Assembly (NCBI RefSeq): GCF_019278525.1
Contig: NZ_CP058986.1
Span: forward strand, 3,735,001 to 3,799,000
Direction of reading: 5' to 3'
DNA length: 64,000 nt
Source of the DNA: Polaribacter sp. HaHaR_3_91
GTDB lineage: Bacteria; Bacteroidota; Bacteroidia; Flavobacteriales; Flavobacteriaceae
In this document: positions 22,696 to 31,392 of the stretch, one piece after another
How positions within the stretch are numbered: position 1 is the stretch's first letter
Layout: each line of letters opens with the position of its first letter
Translations under genes and position numbers: made by a program
The notes under the pieces: model-generated
Database searches by the model: none
What the model was told of the DNA's origin: nothing
The model's input: only the letters and a program-made list of their open reading frames with translations

Positions 22696-23346
22696 CTACA
22701 AATCAACACCAAAAACTTTTTCCAATAAATAATTACGAGACTCTTCATCTGTAATTAAATATTTCTTTTTTGTAGATTCCTTTTCAATTGTATTGATTTC
22801 TTTTTTGATCATCGAAAAATTATCAACAACAAAAGAACGGATATTAACTTCTATTTTTATCTCACCATTTTCATCAGGAAAAGTTTCTGCAAGATCTTTT
22901 TGATGCTGTTCGTATAGATCTGCCTGCAATTTAAAATAGGTAATGTATTTTTTATAAAATTCATTCGTTCCATTTTCTACCTCTTTAACCATCTCATCAC
23001 ACCAACACTTCATTCCAAGTAAATGGTTTAGATAATTATTGTATAAAAAATTAAACTGCGCCTCCTTTAATGTTGCATAATAATCTACTAAATCAAAAAG
23101 ATTCGCTCTTAACTCACCACCTTTTCTCAACATCTCCATGGTATCATCCTGCACATCGACATAACTAACAACCTCTTTAGCTTTGGCAACAATTAACCGA
23201 TCAAACAACCATTCGGTGTTTTTCTTTTGCTCGTCATCAACTTCGTCCTCTACTAAACTTTTAGAAACATACAATAAAAGAGGGTAAGAAGCCCTATCCC
23301 TTAACTCGTTATAAATTTCGTGTTGCTTTGGTTGTTTTTCTGACAT
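22696..23346 (-). CDS. Hypothetical protein encoded behind integrase 1
   Basis: A 216-aa, mostly helical, soluble protein without a recognised domain, signal peptide or membrane segment. Its start codon directly follows the integrase stop codon with no gap, so the two are one transcription and translation unit. Position suggests an accessory protein of island 1 (for example a recombination directionality or maintenance factor), but the sequence does not show that. Confidence 0.65.
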   Translation of the reverse strand: MSEKQPKQHEIYNELRDRASYPLLLYVSKSLVEDEVDDEQKKNTEWLFDRLIVAKAKEVVSYVDVQDDTMEMLRKGGELRANLFDLVDYYATLKEAQFNFLYNNYLNHLLGMKCWCDEMVKEVENGTNEFYKKYITYFKLQADLYEQHQKDLAETFPDENGEIKIEVNIRSFVVDNFSMIKKEINTIEKESTKKKYLITDEESRNYLLEKVFGVDL

Positions 23347-24849
23347 TTATTCAAATAATTTAGAGTAATCTTCTGGTAATTCCGCATCAATATCTCGTAA
23401 ATACTTTTCTAACGAAACCATAGAAGTATGCCCTGTAATTAACATCAAACTACTTTTCGCTTCAAAAGGAGTTGCTTTTTCTCTTAATTTTCGATACAAT
23501 TTAGAAATAAATGTATGTCTAAAACTATAAATCCCATGATCTTCTGTCAAACCAAATTGCTCTTTTACAACACTTGAAAAGCGTTTAGAAAAATGATCTC
23601 TTCTATTAATCTCTTTCGCATCCCAAAAAGCACCTATTGTTTTAGGGGTAAACAAATATGATTCTTTATCTAATTCTGATAAATCTGGTAATACTTCCCA
23701 TAAGATATCAGGAATTATTTTTGTTTTCTTAGCACTCGTTTTTGCTTTATACTGAATCCTTCTTTCCTCAATATTAATGTCTTTTATTTTTATTCTACAA
23801 ACTTCAATAGGTCTTATAAAACAATAAGACACAAACTTTATAAATAACAATAAATGAGGATCTTCTTTTTCTAAATATTTAAATATCTTTTTTTGTTCTT
23901 CTAAAGAGTATGTTTTATGTCTTTTAGGTTTTGATGCTAAAATTGGTATGGATTGAATATAGTTTTCATCCACCAATTCATTGTCTTTTAATACCTGAAA
24001 CAAACTCCCTAACTCTGTTCTATAATTATTTCTACTTCTTGCACTTGTTCTTAAAAGAATGGTATTTAAATACTCTATTATATCTTTTCTATCAATACTT
24101 TTTACATGCTTCTTATCAGGATAATTTACCTCCATCCACGCAATAAACTTATTACTCTTTCTTCTATAGTCACTAATCGTCCTTTCACTTACTTCCTTTT
24201 CTTTTAATTCTAAGGCAAGATCAAAAGCTTTTGTAATAGAAATTACATCATTTTTAACTTTTGCAATTGTTTTATTATCATTTGCAATTGTTTTATTATC
24301 ATCAGCAATTGTTTTATCGTCATTTGTAATGCTTTTCTCTTCCTTAGCAATGCTTTTCGTTTTACCGCCGCCACTTTCTACTCCTAAAACAATTGCATGT
24401 TCGTCTATAGCTTCTTTTACTGCAGACTTTATAGCATCATTTAAATAACTTGGGACTCCCTCTTCTTTTAAAACTTCTTCTTTAGCTTTTTTCTTCGGTG
24501 CTTCTTTCAAAAAAGGATCTTTCAATTTTTGATGTAAAATAGTATTATCTTCAAACGGATTAAATCCTTTCTTCAATAAAAAAAGTAAATTTTTTCTGTA
24601 TGAAGTTAAAATAGTCAACCGTGCTTCTTTGGTTTTGTAATTGTTCACTTTTCCGTAAATATTCCCCATACGTTTCATTTTTCCTGTTTCTGGATCTTTA
24701 AATGAAAAATACACATACCAACGCTTGGAGAGGTTTCCATTTGCAGTATAAATTTTTGGGGGTGAAAAAAGTGGTAAAACTTTTGAATCGTGTTCCAAAT
24801 CGTGTTCAATTTTGGAAGTAAAGGTAATGAATTCGAGAATTGATTGCAT
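23347..24849 (-). CDS. Tyrosine recombinase (integrase 1)
   Basis: A 500-aa site-specific integrase that probably inserted island 1 at the tRNA-fMet site. Catalytic boxes are Arg I in FIRPIEVCRIK (about residue 345), Arg II in YSFRHTFISKLYR (about 443), then TGHTSMVSLEKYLRD with the nucleophile Tyr about 480. The N-terminus has a SAM-like core-binding domain around residues 210-300. A linker near residues 170-195 is built from a 21-bp tandem repeat (three to four units, 24262-24340) coding DNKTIAN-type units. The first codons contain a tandem TCGTGTTC pair (about 24788-24808), analogous to the pair in integrase 2. It begins 50 bp from the tRNA-derived repeat. The C-terminus (LRDIDAELPEDYSK) is the same as in integrase 2, so the two are related modules. 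Confidence 0.9.
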   Translation of the reverse strand: MQSILEFITFTSKIEHDLEHDSKVLPLFSPPKIYTANGNLSKRWYVYFSFKDPETGKMKRMGNIYGKVNNYKTKEARLTILTSYRKNLLFLLKKGFNPFEDNTILHQKLKDPFLKEAPKKKAKEEVLKEEGVPSYLNDAIKSAVKEAIDEHAIVLGVESGGGKTKSIAKEEKSITNDDKTIADDNKTIANDNKTIAKVKNDVISITKAFDLALELKEKEVSERTISDYRRKSNKFIAWMEVNYPDKKHVKSIDRKDIIEYLNTILLRTSARSRNNYRTELGSLFQVLKDNELVDENYIQSIPILASKPKRHKTYSLEEQKKIFKYLEKEDPHLLLFIKFVSYCFIRPIEVCRIKIKDINIEERRIQYKAKTSAKKTKIIPDILWEVLPDLSELDKESYLFTPKTIGAFWDAKEINRRDHFSKRFSSVVKEQFGLTEDHGIYSFRHTFISKLYRKLREKATPFEAKSSLMLITGHTSMVSLEKYLRDIDAELPEDYSKLFE

Positions 24850-24878
24850 AAAAAAACAGTTTAGCGAACTAAACTGTT
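24850..24878 (-). terminator. Hairpin terminator between att repeat and integrase 1
   Basis: Inverted repeat AACAGTTTAG (24855-24864) / CTAAACTGTT (24869-24878) with a 4-nt loop. Read leftwards it is followed by a run of T (24850-24856 on the plus strand as A). This matches an intrinsic terminator at the place where a tRNA terminator sits in the intact copy at 59.2 kb. Confidence 0.7.
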
Positions 24879-24899
24879 GTTTTATACTGATTTAAAGTA

Positions 24900-24942
24900 G
24901 TAGCGGGAACTGGACTCGAACCAGTGACCTTCGGGTTATGAG
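24900..24942 (-). repeat. att core: 43-bp copy of the tRNA-fMet 3' end
   Basis: Perfect 43-bp match to 59238-59280, the 3' part of initiator tRNA-fMet through the anticodon loop. Identity stops at 24943 (TTTGAC against CCCGAC in the tRNA). It is the attachment-site direct repeat left by tRNA-targeted integration and marks the junction of island 1 (left) with island 2 (right). It is not a functional tRNA, since the 5' half is absent. Confidence 0.9.
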
Positions 24943-25410
24943 TTTGACAAAAACCCCATAAACCATCCTATTTTGATCTAATTTATATAAAATCGTGTAC
25001 GTTTTCGTGTACGTTGATTAATAATTAATTTAAGTAAAAATAATAAACAAATTTGAGTGACACAAGAATAAAAACTAAAGACTTTTTAAAGTTGTAAACT
25101 CTCCTCTATTATATTAAAATAATACTACTCGTTTTAAAAAATAAAAAAATAAAAAAAAGAGCAACAAAAATGAAACAGTCTGTCAACAATAAAAAAAATC
25201 TAAGCCTTTAATTCCTAACATTTTTTTCATTAAATTTAAATTTTAAAATAAAGAATGAATATCTTACTTAAGAAAGTCCTGTTTTCTATAAAACTTCAGA
25301 ATCATTTTTTTTAAATATTAATTCTAAACAAGCGTGATAATAAAAAGTAAAAACTTTTATTATCCGGAATATATAAACGGATAAACAATATATTTGTTTG
25401 CATATAACCA
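24943..25410. other. Non-coding left end of island 2 (possible attI-like region)
   Basis: About 470 bp, AT-rich, with no credible gene. Three features are visible. The 20-bp direct pair CGTGTACG-TTTT-CGTGTACG at 24994-25013 is identical to 59136-59155 at the start of integrase 2. A hairpin GATAATAAAAAGT / ACTTTTATTATC lies at 25336-25364. The stretch GCATATAACCA just before the GTT at 25411 resembles the right end of the attC-like sites, but no clear left arm was found. In a complete integron the integrase gene and attI would be near here; no integrase is present. Confidence 0.6.
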
Positions 25411-25423
25411 GTTACCAAAAATT

Positions 25424-26065
25424 ATGAAAATCATACTGCAAACGATAATGCTTCTGATTTCGATTACAACTTTTTCGCAAGAAAAATTAATCGGAAAATA
25501 TTGTTCGATTCCACTTGGTGAATCAGATGTAACGTGTATTGATTTCAAAGAAAATAATCAATTTAATTATTTCGTTTCTGGATGTTTAGGAGTTTCGGCA
25601 ATTGGTAGTGGAAAATTTGAATTGAAAAAGGAAAAACTAAACTTGATTTTTGACAAAGCTGAACAGATTTCAAAAAGTGAAATTAAAATAAGGGAATCTA
25701 AAACGGAATCTAATAAAGAAGTTAAACTTGAGTTTAAAGTTAAAGACGAAAATGGAATTGAAATTCCAGCTAATGTTATACGAACATTTGACCGAAAACA
25801 CTTCTTCTTTGACGAATTAAACAAAGTTTTTATAGTCGATAAAAATAGTCCGAAAGCAAGCTACCGAATTGAATTTATTGGTTATGAAACCCTTGAATTG
25901 GAAATTGACAACAGTACTGATAAAATAATTGAAATTGATTTATTTCCTGCTCAAGCAAAGGTCATTTCAGATAAAGAAATTTCTTGGAAATGGGAAAAAG
26001 TGAATGAAAATGAATTTAAAACTGGAACAAACATTTGGGACAGATTTAAAAAAGTAAAAAAATAA
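25424..26065 (+). CDS. Cassette 1: secreted hypothetical protein
   Basis: 213 aa from the ATG at 25424, chosen because it starts a typical signal peptide (MKIILQTIMLLISITTFSQ) and lies 13 nt after the cassette boundary; an ATG 30 nt upstream would put extra residues before the signal peptide. The mature part has no family that I recognise. The segment around residues 120-185 (ANVIRTFD..YRIEFIGYETLELEID) resembles a small beta-sandwich of the carboxypeptidase-regulatory type. The cassette starts GTTACCAAAA (25411) and ends TTTTGGTAAC (26067-26076), perfectly complementary. Confidence 0.7.
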   Translation: MKIILQTIMLLISITTFSQEKLIGKYCSIPLGESDVTCIDFKENNQFNYFVSGCLGVSAIGSGKFELKKEKLNLIFDKAEQISKSEIKIRESKTESNKEVKLEFKVKDENGIEIPANVIRTFDRKHFFFDELNKVFIVDKNSPKASYRIEFIGYETLELEIDNSTDKIIEIDLFPAQAKVISDKEISWKWEKVNENEFKTGTNIWDRFKKVKK

Positions 26066-26073
26066 CTTTTGGT

Positions 26074-26196
26074 AACACCGTATATAATTTATTGCTAGTT
26101 CTTGCCTACTTACGAAAATCCTCACGGATTTTCTATTCGGTTTTTATTTGCTAAATTAGGTGTTTAAACACGCAACAAACCATATACAAAACCGTT
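26074..26196 (+). repeat. attC-like site S1
   Basis: 123 bp from AAC to GTT. Left arm GTATATAATTTATTGC pairs with right arm GCAACAAACCATATAC. The internal hairpin is GAAAATCC-tcac-GGATTTTC. The next cassette begins GTTGTGTGTA. Confidence 0.8.
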
Positions 26197-26222
26197 GTGT
26201 GTAATTAACGAAAAAAGATAAA

Positions 26223-26963
26223 ATGAGTATACCAAAAGTGTTTATTTCATATTCCCATGATTCTATGGAACATAAAAAATGGGTTTTAGAATTAGCAATA
26301 AGAATGAGAAATAATGGAATTGATGCAATTTTAGATCAATGGAAATTAAATCCAGGAGATGATTTGCCTCATTTTATGGAAACGAATCTTGCAAGTTCGG
26401 ACTACACTATCATGCTTTGTTCTACAAAATACGTTGAAAAGGCAAATTCAGGTAAAGGAGGAGTTGGTTATGAAAAAATGATTATAACTTCTCAACTGTT
26501 GGAAAAAATAGATGAAAATAAAATCATTCCAATAATTAGACAGAGTGGAACACAATCTGTACCTACATTTTTAAAGTCAAAACTTTATATAAACCTTTCG
26601 GATTCAAGTGATTTCGAATATGGTTTTGATGAATTAATAAGAACTATTCATCAAAGCCCATTATTTAAGGAACCTGAAATAGGTAATAATCCTTTTAAAG
26701 AGGAAAATTTTGAGTTAAAAGAGCTTAAAAATAATGATGGTATTTTAGAATTAATGGATTCAATAGTTAGTGCATATGAAAAAACCATTTATGATTGGGT
26801 AGAATTTGAAGATTTATATAGAACTATGACCATGTCGAAAATTTATATGGAAGTTTTGCTTAAACAAGCAATAGAATTGGAATATGTTCTTCAGAATGAC
26901 AGCAAAGATATTCTACTTACGGATAAAGGAAAATCGTATGCATTAGAAAATAATCTAGTTTAA
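26223..26963 (+). CDS. Cassette 2: SEFIR/TIR-like domain protein
   Basis: 246 aa. Residues 1-145 form a SEFIR/TIR-type flavodoxin-like domain: KVFISYSHDSMEHKKWV at the first strand, DAILDQWKLNPGDDLPHFM, then SDYTIMLCSTKYVEKA. Bacterial TIR and SEFIR proteins are commonly anti-phage effectors (NAD consumption or signalling), though many are uncharacterised. The C-terminal ~80 residues look like a winged helix (LLTDKGKSYALENN). Single-gene cassette, start codon 27 nt after the GTT of S1. Cassette ends are GTTGTGTGTA and TACACACAAC. Confidence 0.8.
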   Translation: MSIPKVFISYSHDSMEHKKWVLELAIRMRNNGIDAILDQWKLNPGDDLPHFMETNLASSDYTIMLCSTKYVEKANSGKGGVGYEKMIITSQLLEKIDENKIIPIIRQSGTQSVPTFLKSKLYINLSDSSDFEYGFDELIRTIHQSPLFKEPEIGNNPFKEENFELKELKNNDGILELMDSIVSAYEKTIYDWVEFEDLYRTMTMSKIYMEVLLKQAIELEYVLQNDSKDILLTDKGKSYALENNLV

Positions 26964-26974
26964 TAACTACACAC

Positions 26975-27098
26975 AACACCGTATAAAAATAATTGCGATT
27001 TAGTGCTTAATCAAAGGTCGTTGCGTGTTTGTAACGTCTGATTTTCCTTCGGAAAATCCTCGCATACAAACCCGCAACCATTCTTATACATCAACGTT
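26975..27098 (+). repeat. attC-like site S2
   Basis: 124 bp. Left arm GTATAAAAATAATTGCG, right arm CGCAACCATTCTTATAC. Internal hairpin GATTTTCC-ttc-GGAAAATC. The next cassette begins GTTGGCAAC. Confidence 0.8.
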
Positions 27099-27300
27099 GG
27101 CAACAAGGCTTCCCAATCAAACGGCTGAAATAAAAATATAAAAGTATTTGATTATTTAAAAATTATTTTATATGTTTATGATGTTAAAAATTGCAATTTT
27201 ACAAAAACCATATATTAAATATTTTAGAAATTGACTAACGTCATTCACAGTTTCTAAAGTTTAACTAAATATTGAATGACATAACTTAAATTATTTTATT

Positions 27301-27507
27301 ATGAAAAAGTTAGAATTAAATCAAATGGAAGTTTGCATTGCAGGAAAAGTTGATTATGGCGATATGACCTGTAGTGAATTTTGGACGGCTGCAAGTATTG
27401 CAGCAGGAGGTGCTTCTTGGTATGCAACTGCTGTATTTGGACCTATAGGTGGTGTTGGAATGTTTTTAGTTAGTGTAGCAGCCTCTATAAAAGGTGCAAG
27501 CTGTTAA
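27301..27507 (+). CDS. Cassette 3: bacteriocin-like prepeptide
   Basis: 68-aa peptide. The leader begins MKKLELNQMEVCIAGK, a Bacteroidota double-glycine-type leader, in which AG replaces GG. The mature part is rich in Gly/Ala and hydrophobic residues (AAGGASWYATAVFGPIGGVG) with Cys near both ends. It is the first gene of a five-gene run ending in a C39-peptidase ABC exporter, which is the usual maturation partner. About 200 bp of non-coding DNA precede it within the cassette, so it probably has its own promoter, unlike the other cassettes. Confidence 0.75.
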   Translation: MKKLELNQMEVCIAGKVDYGDMTCSEFWTAASIAAGGASWYATAVFGPIGGVGMFLVSVAASIKGASC

Positions 27508-27520
27508 AACTAAAAATATT

Positions 27521-27925
27521 ATGAAAGAATTAAAAATTAAAAGAGAAAAACAGTTAGTTAGTGGTATTAGCAGTTTAAAAATTTTTGTTGAAGGAGAGTT
27601 TGTAGGAATTTTAAAAAATGGTGAAGTAAAATCTTTTTTTTATGATAAAGACAAATTAGATTTAAAAATTAAATATTACTGGTTATCTACTGAAATAAAA
27701 CAAGTAGAATTACTGAATAATATAACTTCTTTTACAATTCAATTTAATTTAGAGAATAAAACATTTATCTTTTTTGGGATATTAATTAATTTATTAGCAA
27801 TATCTGCTATTTTTAGTAAAAACTCTTTAGTCTTAATTCTATTTTTTTTAATACTAACCTATTTTATTTATATTTTAATGTTTAAAAAGAATAGGTTATT
27901 ATTAAAAAAACAAAAGCATATATAA
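27521..27925 (+). CDS. Cassette 3: small membrane protein of bacteriocin operon
   Basis: 134 aa from the ATG at 27521, 13 nt after the prepeptide stop; an in-frame ATG at 27494 overlaps the prepeptide and is less likely. A soluble beta-rich N-terminal half (SSLKIFVEGEFVGILKNGE) is followed by two membrane segments (TFIFFGILINLLAISAIF; LVLILFFLILTYFIYILMF) and a basic tail. Immunity or export accessory function is inferred only from position. Confidence 0.65.
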   Translation: MKELKIKREKQLVSGISSLKIFVEGEFVGILKNGEVKSFFYDKDKLDLKIKYYWLSTEIKQVELLNNITSFTIQFNLENKTFIFFGILINLLAISAIFSKNSLVLILFFLILTYFIYILMFKKNRLLLKKQKHI

Positions 27926-28013
27926 TTTTTTTGATTAAAAGTCTATAAAATTCTTTGTAGACTTTTAATTATAACACCTATTAAAATAAAACCTCAAAAC
28001 CAATTTAAAAAAA

Positions 28014-28664
28014 TTGTTAGAACTAAAAAAAAAACGAAATTTAAATATTTTTTTAATTCTCGTTATCTTGACCATAATCTTGACCTTAATTTCAAATAAA
28101 TTTTTAAATTTCCAAGAATTGACATATAGTTTTTATGCGGAGCAATTGTCTCAAAAACAAATAGAAAAACTATTAAAAAATCAACAAAACTGGAATTGGG
28201 TTATTTATCTAATAATTCCTTTACTAATCTTTTTAAGAGCTAATTTAGTTGCATTTTGTTTAAGTATTGGTATATTTTTTTATGATTTAGAAAACAAAGT
28301 TAAATTTAATCAATTACTTAAAATCACTCTAATAGGAGAATATATAATACTATCTGTTGGTTATTTTAAATTTATCTTTTTCTATTTTATAGTACGAAAA
28401 TTTACTTTACAAGAATTTCAGCAATTTTACCCTTTAAGTTACACAAACCTTTTGAGTTTAGAAAAAATTGAACCTTGGCTCGTATATCCCTTACAAACGA
28501 TTAATCTATTTGAAATTGGTTATTTTTTTGTATTAGTATATGGTTTGCATAAATTATTAAAAAATAAATTTTTAAAAAGTTTTGAAATTGTAGCAGTGAG
28601 TTATGGTACAGGTTTATTAATTTGGATAGTAGCTATTATGTTCTTAACCCTAAACATAAGCTAA
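28014..28664 (+). CDS. Cassette 3: multi-pass membrane protein
   Basis: About 216 aa with five to six predicted membrane segments, the first directly after a Lys/Arg-rich N-terminus. No ATG fits the start; the frame opens at a TTG at 28014, so the exact start is uncertain. It lies 88 bp after the previous gene, and the next gene starts 2 nt after its stop. Probably an immunity or transport accessory protein of the bacteriocin locus; no family recognised. Confidence 0.6.
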   Translation: MLELKKKRNLNIFLILVILTIILTLISNKFLNFQELTYSFYAEQLSQKQIEKLLKNQQNWNWVIYLIIPLLIFLRANLVAFCLSIGIFFYDLENKVKFNQLLKITLIGEYIILSVGYFKFIFFYFIVRKFTLQEFQQFYPLSYTNLLSLEKIEPWLVYPLQTINLFEIGYFFVLVYGLHKLLKNKFLKSFEIVAVSYGTGLLIWIVAIMFLTLNIS

Positions 28665-28666
28665 TT

Positions 28667-29197
28667 ATGAGAAATAAGAAAATAATTATCATTATTAGTA
28701 TTATTAGTATTATTAGTCTAATTTCTTATTTAGGTTACAGTATTATTACAAAAACAAAAGAAAAAAATAAAATTGCCAAACAAATACAAACCATACCAAA
28801 ATTTGAATTAAAAACATTAGATAATGTTTCTTTTACAAATCAAAATTTAAAACCAAATCTAAATACAATTTTCATTTATTTCAATAGCGATTGTGATTTC
28901 TGTCATCACGAAGCAGAAAATATCAGTCAAAACTTAAATAATTTTAAGGGTGTTCAATTTATTTTTGTTTCTTTCGAAGAAACAGAAGCAATCAAAAAAT
29001 TTGCAGAATTGTATAAATTAGATAATCAAGAAAATATTATTTTTTTAGAAGATAAAAAAGCAGAGTTCTCTATTCTATTTAATGCTAATTCTATTCCGTA
29101 TATTTTAATCTACGATAAAAATAACAACTTAATAAAAAAACACAAAGGGCAACTAAACGCAAACGGAATTTTAAGAGTATTAAATCAAAATGACTAA
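28667..29197 (+). CDS. Cassette 3: membrane-anchored thioredoxin-like protein
   Basis: 176 aa from the ATG at 28667; an upstream in-frame ATG at 28622 lies inside the previous gene. One N-terminal membrane anchor (KKIIIIISIISIISLISYLG) is followed by a periplasmic thioredoxin/AhpC-TSA-like fold with active site CDFC (NSDCDFCHHEAENI) and the cis-Pro loop SIPYILIYD. Likely a disulfide oxidoreductase acting on the Cys-containing peptide or exporter. It overlaps the ABC exporter gene by 8 bp. Confidence 0.75.
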   Translation: MRNKKIIIIISIISIISLISYLGYSIITKTKEKNKIAKQIQTIPKFELKTLDNVSFTNQNLKPNLNTIFIYFNSDCDFCHHEAENISQNLNNFKGVQFIFVSFEETEAIKKFAELYKLDNQENIIFLEDKKAEFSILFNANSIPYILIYDKNNNLIKKHKGQLNANGILRVLNQND

Positions 29198-31376
29198 ACT
29201 AACAAATCTATCTCAAAAAAAACTACAACAAACTTTCACATTACAACACGACCAATCAGATTGTGGTGTAGCCTGTTTATTATCAATCATTCAATATTAC
29301 GAGGGTTCTAATTCTTTAGAAAAATTAAGAGAATTAAGTGGTACAACAAAACAAGGTACAACCTTGTTAGGCTTATATCAAGCATCTAATCAATTAGGTT
29401 TTACTTCAGAAGGCAATGAGGCAGATATACAAGCAATCATAGACCACAAAGAACCATTAATACTTCACGTAGTAATTGAAAAACGTTTACAACATTATGT
29501 TATCTGTTACGGTTATGAAAATAATAAATTTATTATTGGAGACCCTGCCAAAGGAATAGTAAAATACACAAAAGAAGAATTAGAAAAAATTTGGACTTCT
29601 AAAACGTGTTTAACATTAACACCAAATAATAATTTTATAAAATCCAAAACAAAAACTAAAAACAAAAAAGATTGGTTTATAAAATTAGTAAAAGAAGATT
29701 CTAAATTAATCAGTTTTAGTATTATATTAGGTTTAGGCATTGCTATTTTAAGTATGGCAATGGCAATATTTTCTCAAAAACTAATAGATGATATTTTACC
29801 TTCAAAAGATTTTAACAAACTAATCACAGGTATTATTTTAGTTGCATTTCTTTTATTAATAAGAGTGCTATTTACAGCTTTAAGCGATTTCTTTTTAATT
29901 CGTCAATCAAAAGACTTTAATAATAGAATAATAGACAGCTTTTATACTTCTTTATTACACTTGCCAAAACCTTTTTTCGATACTCGTAAAATTGGAGAAT
30001 TAGTTGCAAGGTTAAATGACACACAACGTGTTCAACGTGTAATAAGTCAAATTATTGGTAATGTTGCCATAAACCTATTAGTTACAATTGTTTCTTTAGG
30101 TTTCTTATTTTTCTATTCTTGGCAAACAGGTTTAATTGCTTCTGTTAGTTTGCCTTTTTACTTTTTATTAATTTATAGTTTTAATAAACGTATTATCAAT
30201 GCACAAAAAGAAGTAATGCAAGGGTACGCATTTAGTGAGAGTAATTATATAAGCTCTATACAAGGTGTTGCCACTATAAAAAATAACAATAGACAATCTA
30301 TTTTTCAAAAAATCAATCAACTAATTTACGGTAACTTTCAAGAAAAAGTTTTTAGTCTTGGTAAAATAAATGTTCGCTTGTCAATATTTTCAGGTGTATT
30401 TAGCGTATTATTTTTAATAAGCATTTTAATTTATACATCTGTGCAAGTATATAATGAAACAATGCAATTAGGAGAATTAATGGCAGTATTAGGCATTGCA
30501 GGTTCTTTAATGCCTTCTGTTGCTAGTTTAGCATTAATCACAATTCCAATTAATGAAGCCAAAGTAGCATTTAATAGAATGTATGAATTTACTTCCATAG
30601 AAGAAGAAAATAAAGGGAGCATAGCCCTATCAAAATTCAATTCTTTAGAAATTAAAAACCTTTCGTTTCGTTTTGCTGGTAGAAAAGAACTCTTTAAAAA
30701 TATTAATATATCCGTTTATAAAAATGAATGTATTGCAATTGTTGGAGAAAGCGGAAGTGGTAAAAGTACAATAGGGCAAGTACTACAAAAATTCTATCCT
30801 TTTGAAAATGGAGAAATAATTGTAAATAATGAGTATAATTTACCTAAAGTAAATACAGAAGATTGGCGTAATATTATAGGTATTATTCCACAAGATATTA
30901 CCATATTTAGTGGCAATGTAGTATCTAATATTTTATTAGGTAAAGAAGATACACCTGAAAACATTCAGTTTTTTTGTAAGGAATACGGATTTACTGAATT
31001 TATAAACAGTTTACCTCAAGGCTTTACTACAATTTTAGGAGAAGAAGGTATAAATTTATCAGGTGGTCAAAAACAAATTATTGCCTTAATGCGAGTTTTA
31101 TATAAGAAACCTCAATTAGTACTTTTAGATGAATTTACATCAGCAATGGACAGAAAAACAGAAAAATTTGTTTTAAACTTACTAAAGAAATTAAAATCTG
31201 AATTGACTATTATTTTCATTTCTCATAGGTTGCATTCTCTACCTCAAATAGCTGACAAAATTTATGTATTGGAAGATGGAGAAATTTCTAATTTTGGAAC
31301 ACATCAGAAATTAATGGAAACTACAAATTTTTATAGCGAATTTTGGACTGAATTAAGAATTAAGGATAATGATTAA
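29190..31376 (+). CDS. Cassette 3: peptidase-containing ABC exporter (PCAT)
   Basis: 728 aa in three parts. The C39 leader peptidase has Cys25 in QSDCGVACL, His about 102 in LQHYVICYGY and Asp in IGDPAKG. It is followed by a six-helix ABC membrane domain (about 160-440). The nucleotide-binding domain has Walker A VGESGSGKST, signature NLSGGQKQ and Walker B LVLLDEFTSAMD. It cleaves double-glycine-type leaders and exports the peptide. All catalytic residues are present. It ends 16 nt before the AAC of S3. Confidence 0.92.
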   Translation: MTKLTNLSQKKLQQTFTLQHDQSDCGVACLLSIIQYYEGSNSLEKLRELSGTTKQGTTLLGLYQASNQLGFTSEGNEADIQAIIDHKEPLILHVVIEKRLQHYVICYGYENNKFIIGDPAKGIVKYTKEELEKIWTSKTCLTLTPNNNFIKSKTKTKNKKDWFIKLVKEDSKLISFSIILGLGIAILSMAMAIFSQKLIDDILPSKDFNKLITGIILVAFLLLIRVLFTALSDFFLIRQSKDFNNRIIDSFYTSLLHLPKPFFDTRKIGELVARLNDTQRVQRVISQIIGNVAINLLVTIVSLGFLFFYSWQTGLIASVSLPFYFLLIYSFNKRIINAQKEVMQGYAFSESNYISSIQGVATIKNNNRQSIFQKINQLIYGNFQEKVFSLGKINVRLSIFSGVFSVLFLISILIYTSVQVYNETMQLGELMAVLGIAGSLMPSVASLALITIPINEAKVAFNRMYEFTSIEEENKGSIALSKFNSLEIKNLSFRFAGRKELFKNINISVYKNECIAIVGESGSGKSTIGQVLQKFYPFENGEIIVNNEYNLPKVNTEDWRNIIGIIPQDITIFSGNVVSNILLGKEDTPENIQFFCKEYGFTEFINSLPQGFTTILGEEGINLSGGQKQIIALMRVLYKKPQLVLLDEFTSAMDRKTEKFVLNLLKKLKSELTIIFISHRLHSLPQIADKIYVLEDGEISNFGTHQKLMETTNFYSEFWTELRIKDND

Positions 31377-31392
31377 AAAACGCCCAGTTGCC

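Noticed and set aside
23347..24849. Integrase 1 or 2 as the integron integrase of the cassette array
   Set aside because: Both are 466-500 aa, abut tRNA-derived att repeats and resemble island integrases; neither has a recognisable IntI-type extra domain. A role in trans cannot be excluded.
24900..24942. A second tRNA-Met gene
   Set aside because: Only the 3' 42 nt of the tRNA are present; the 5' acceptor strand and D arm are missing, so it is an att repeat.
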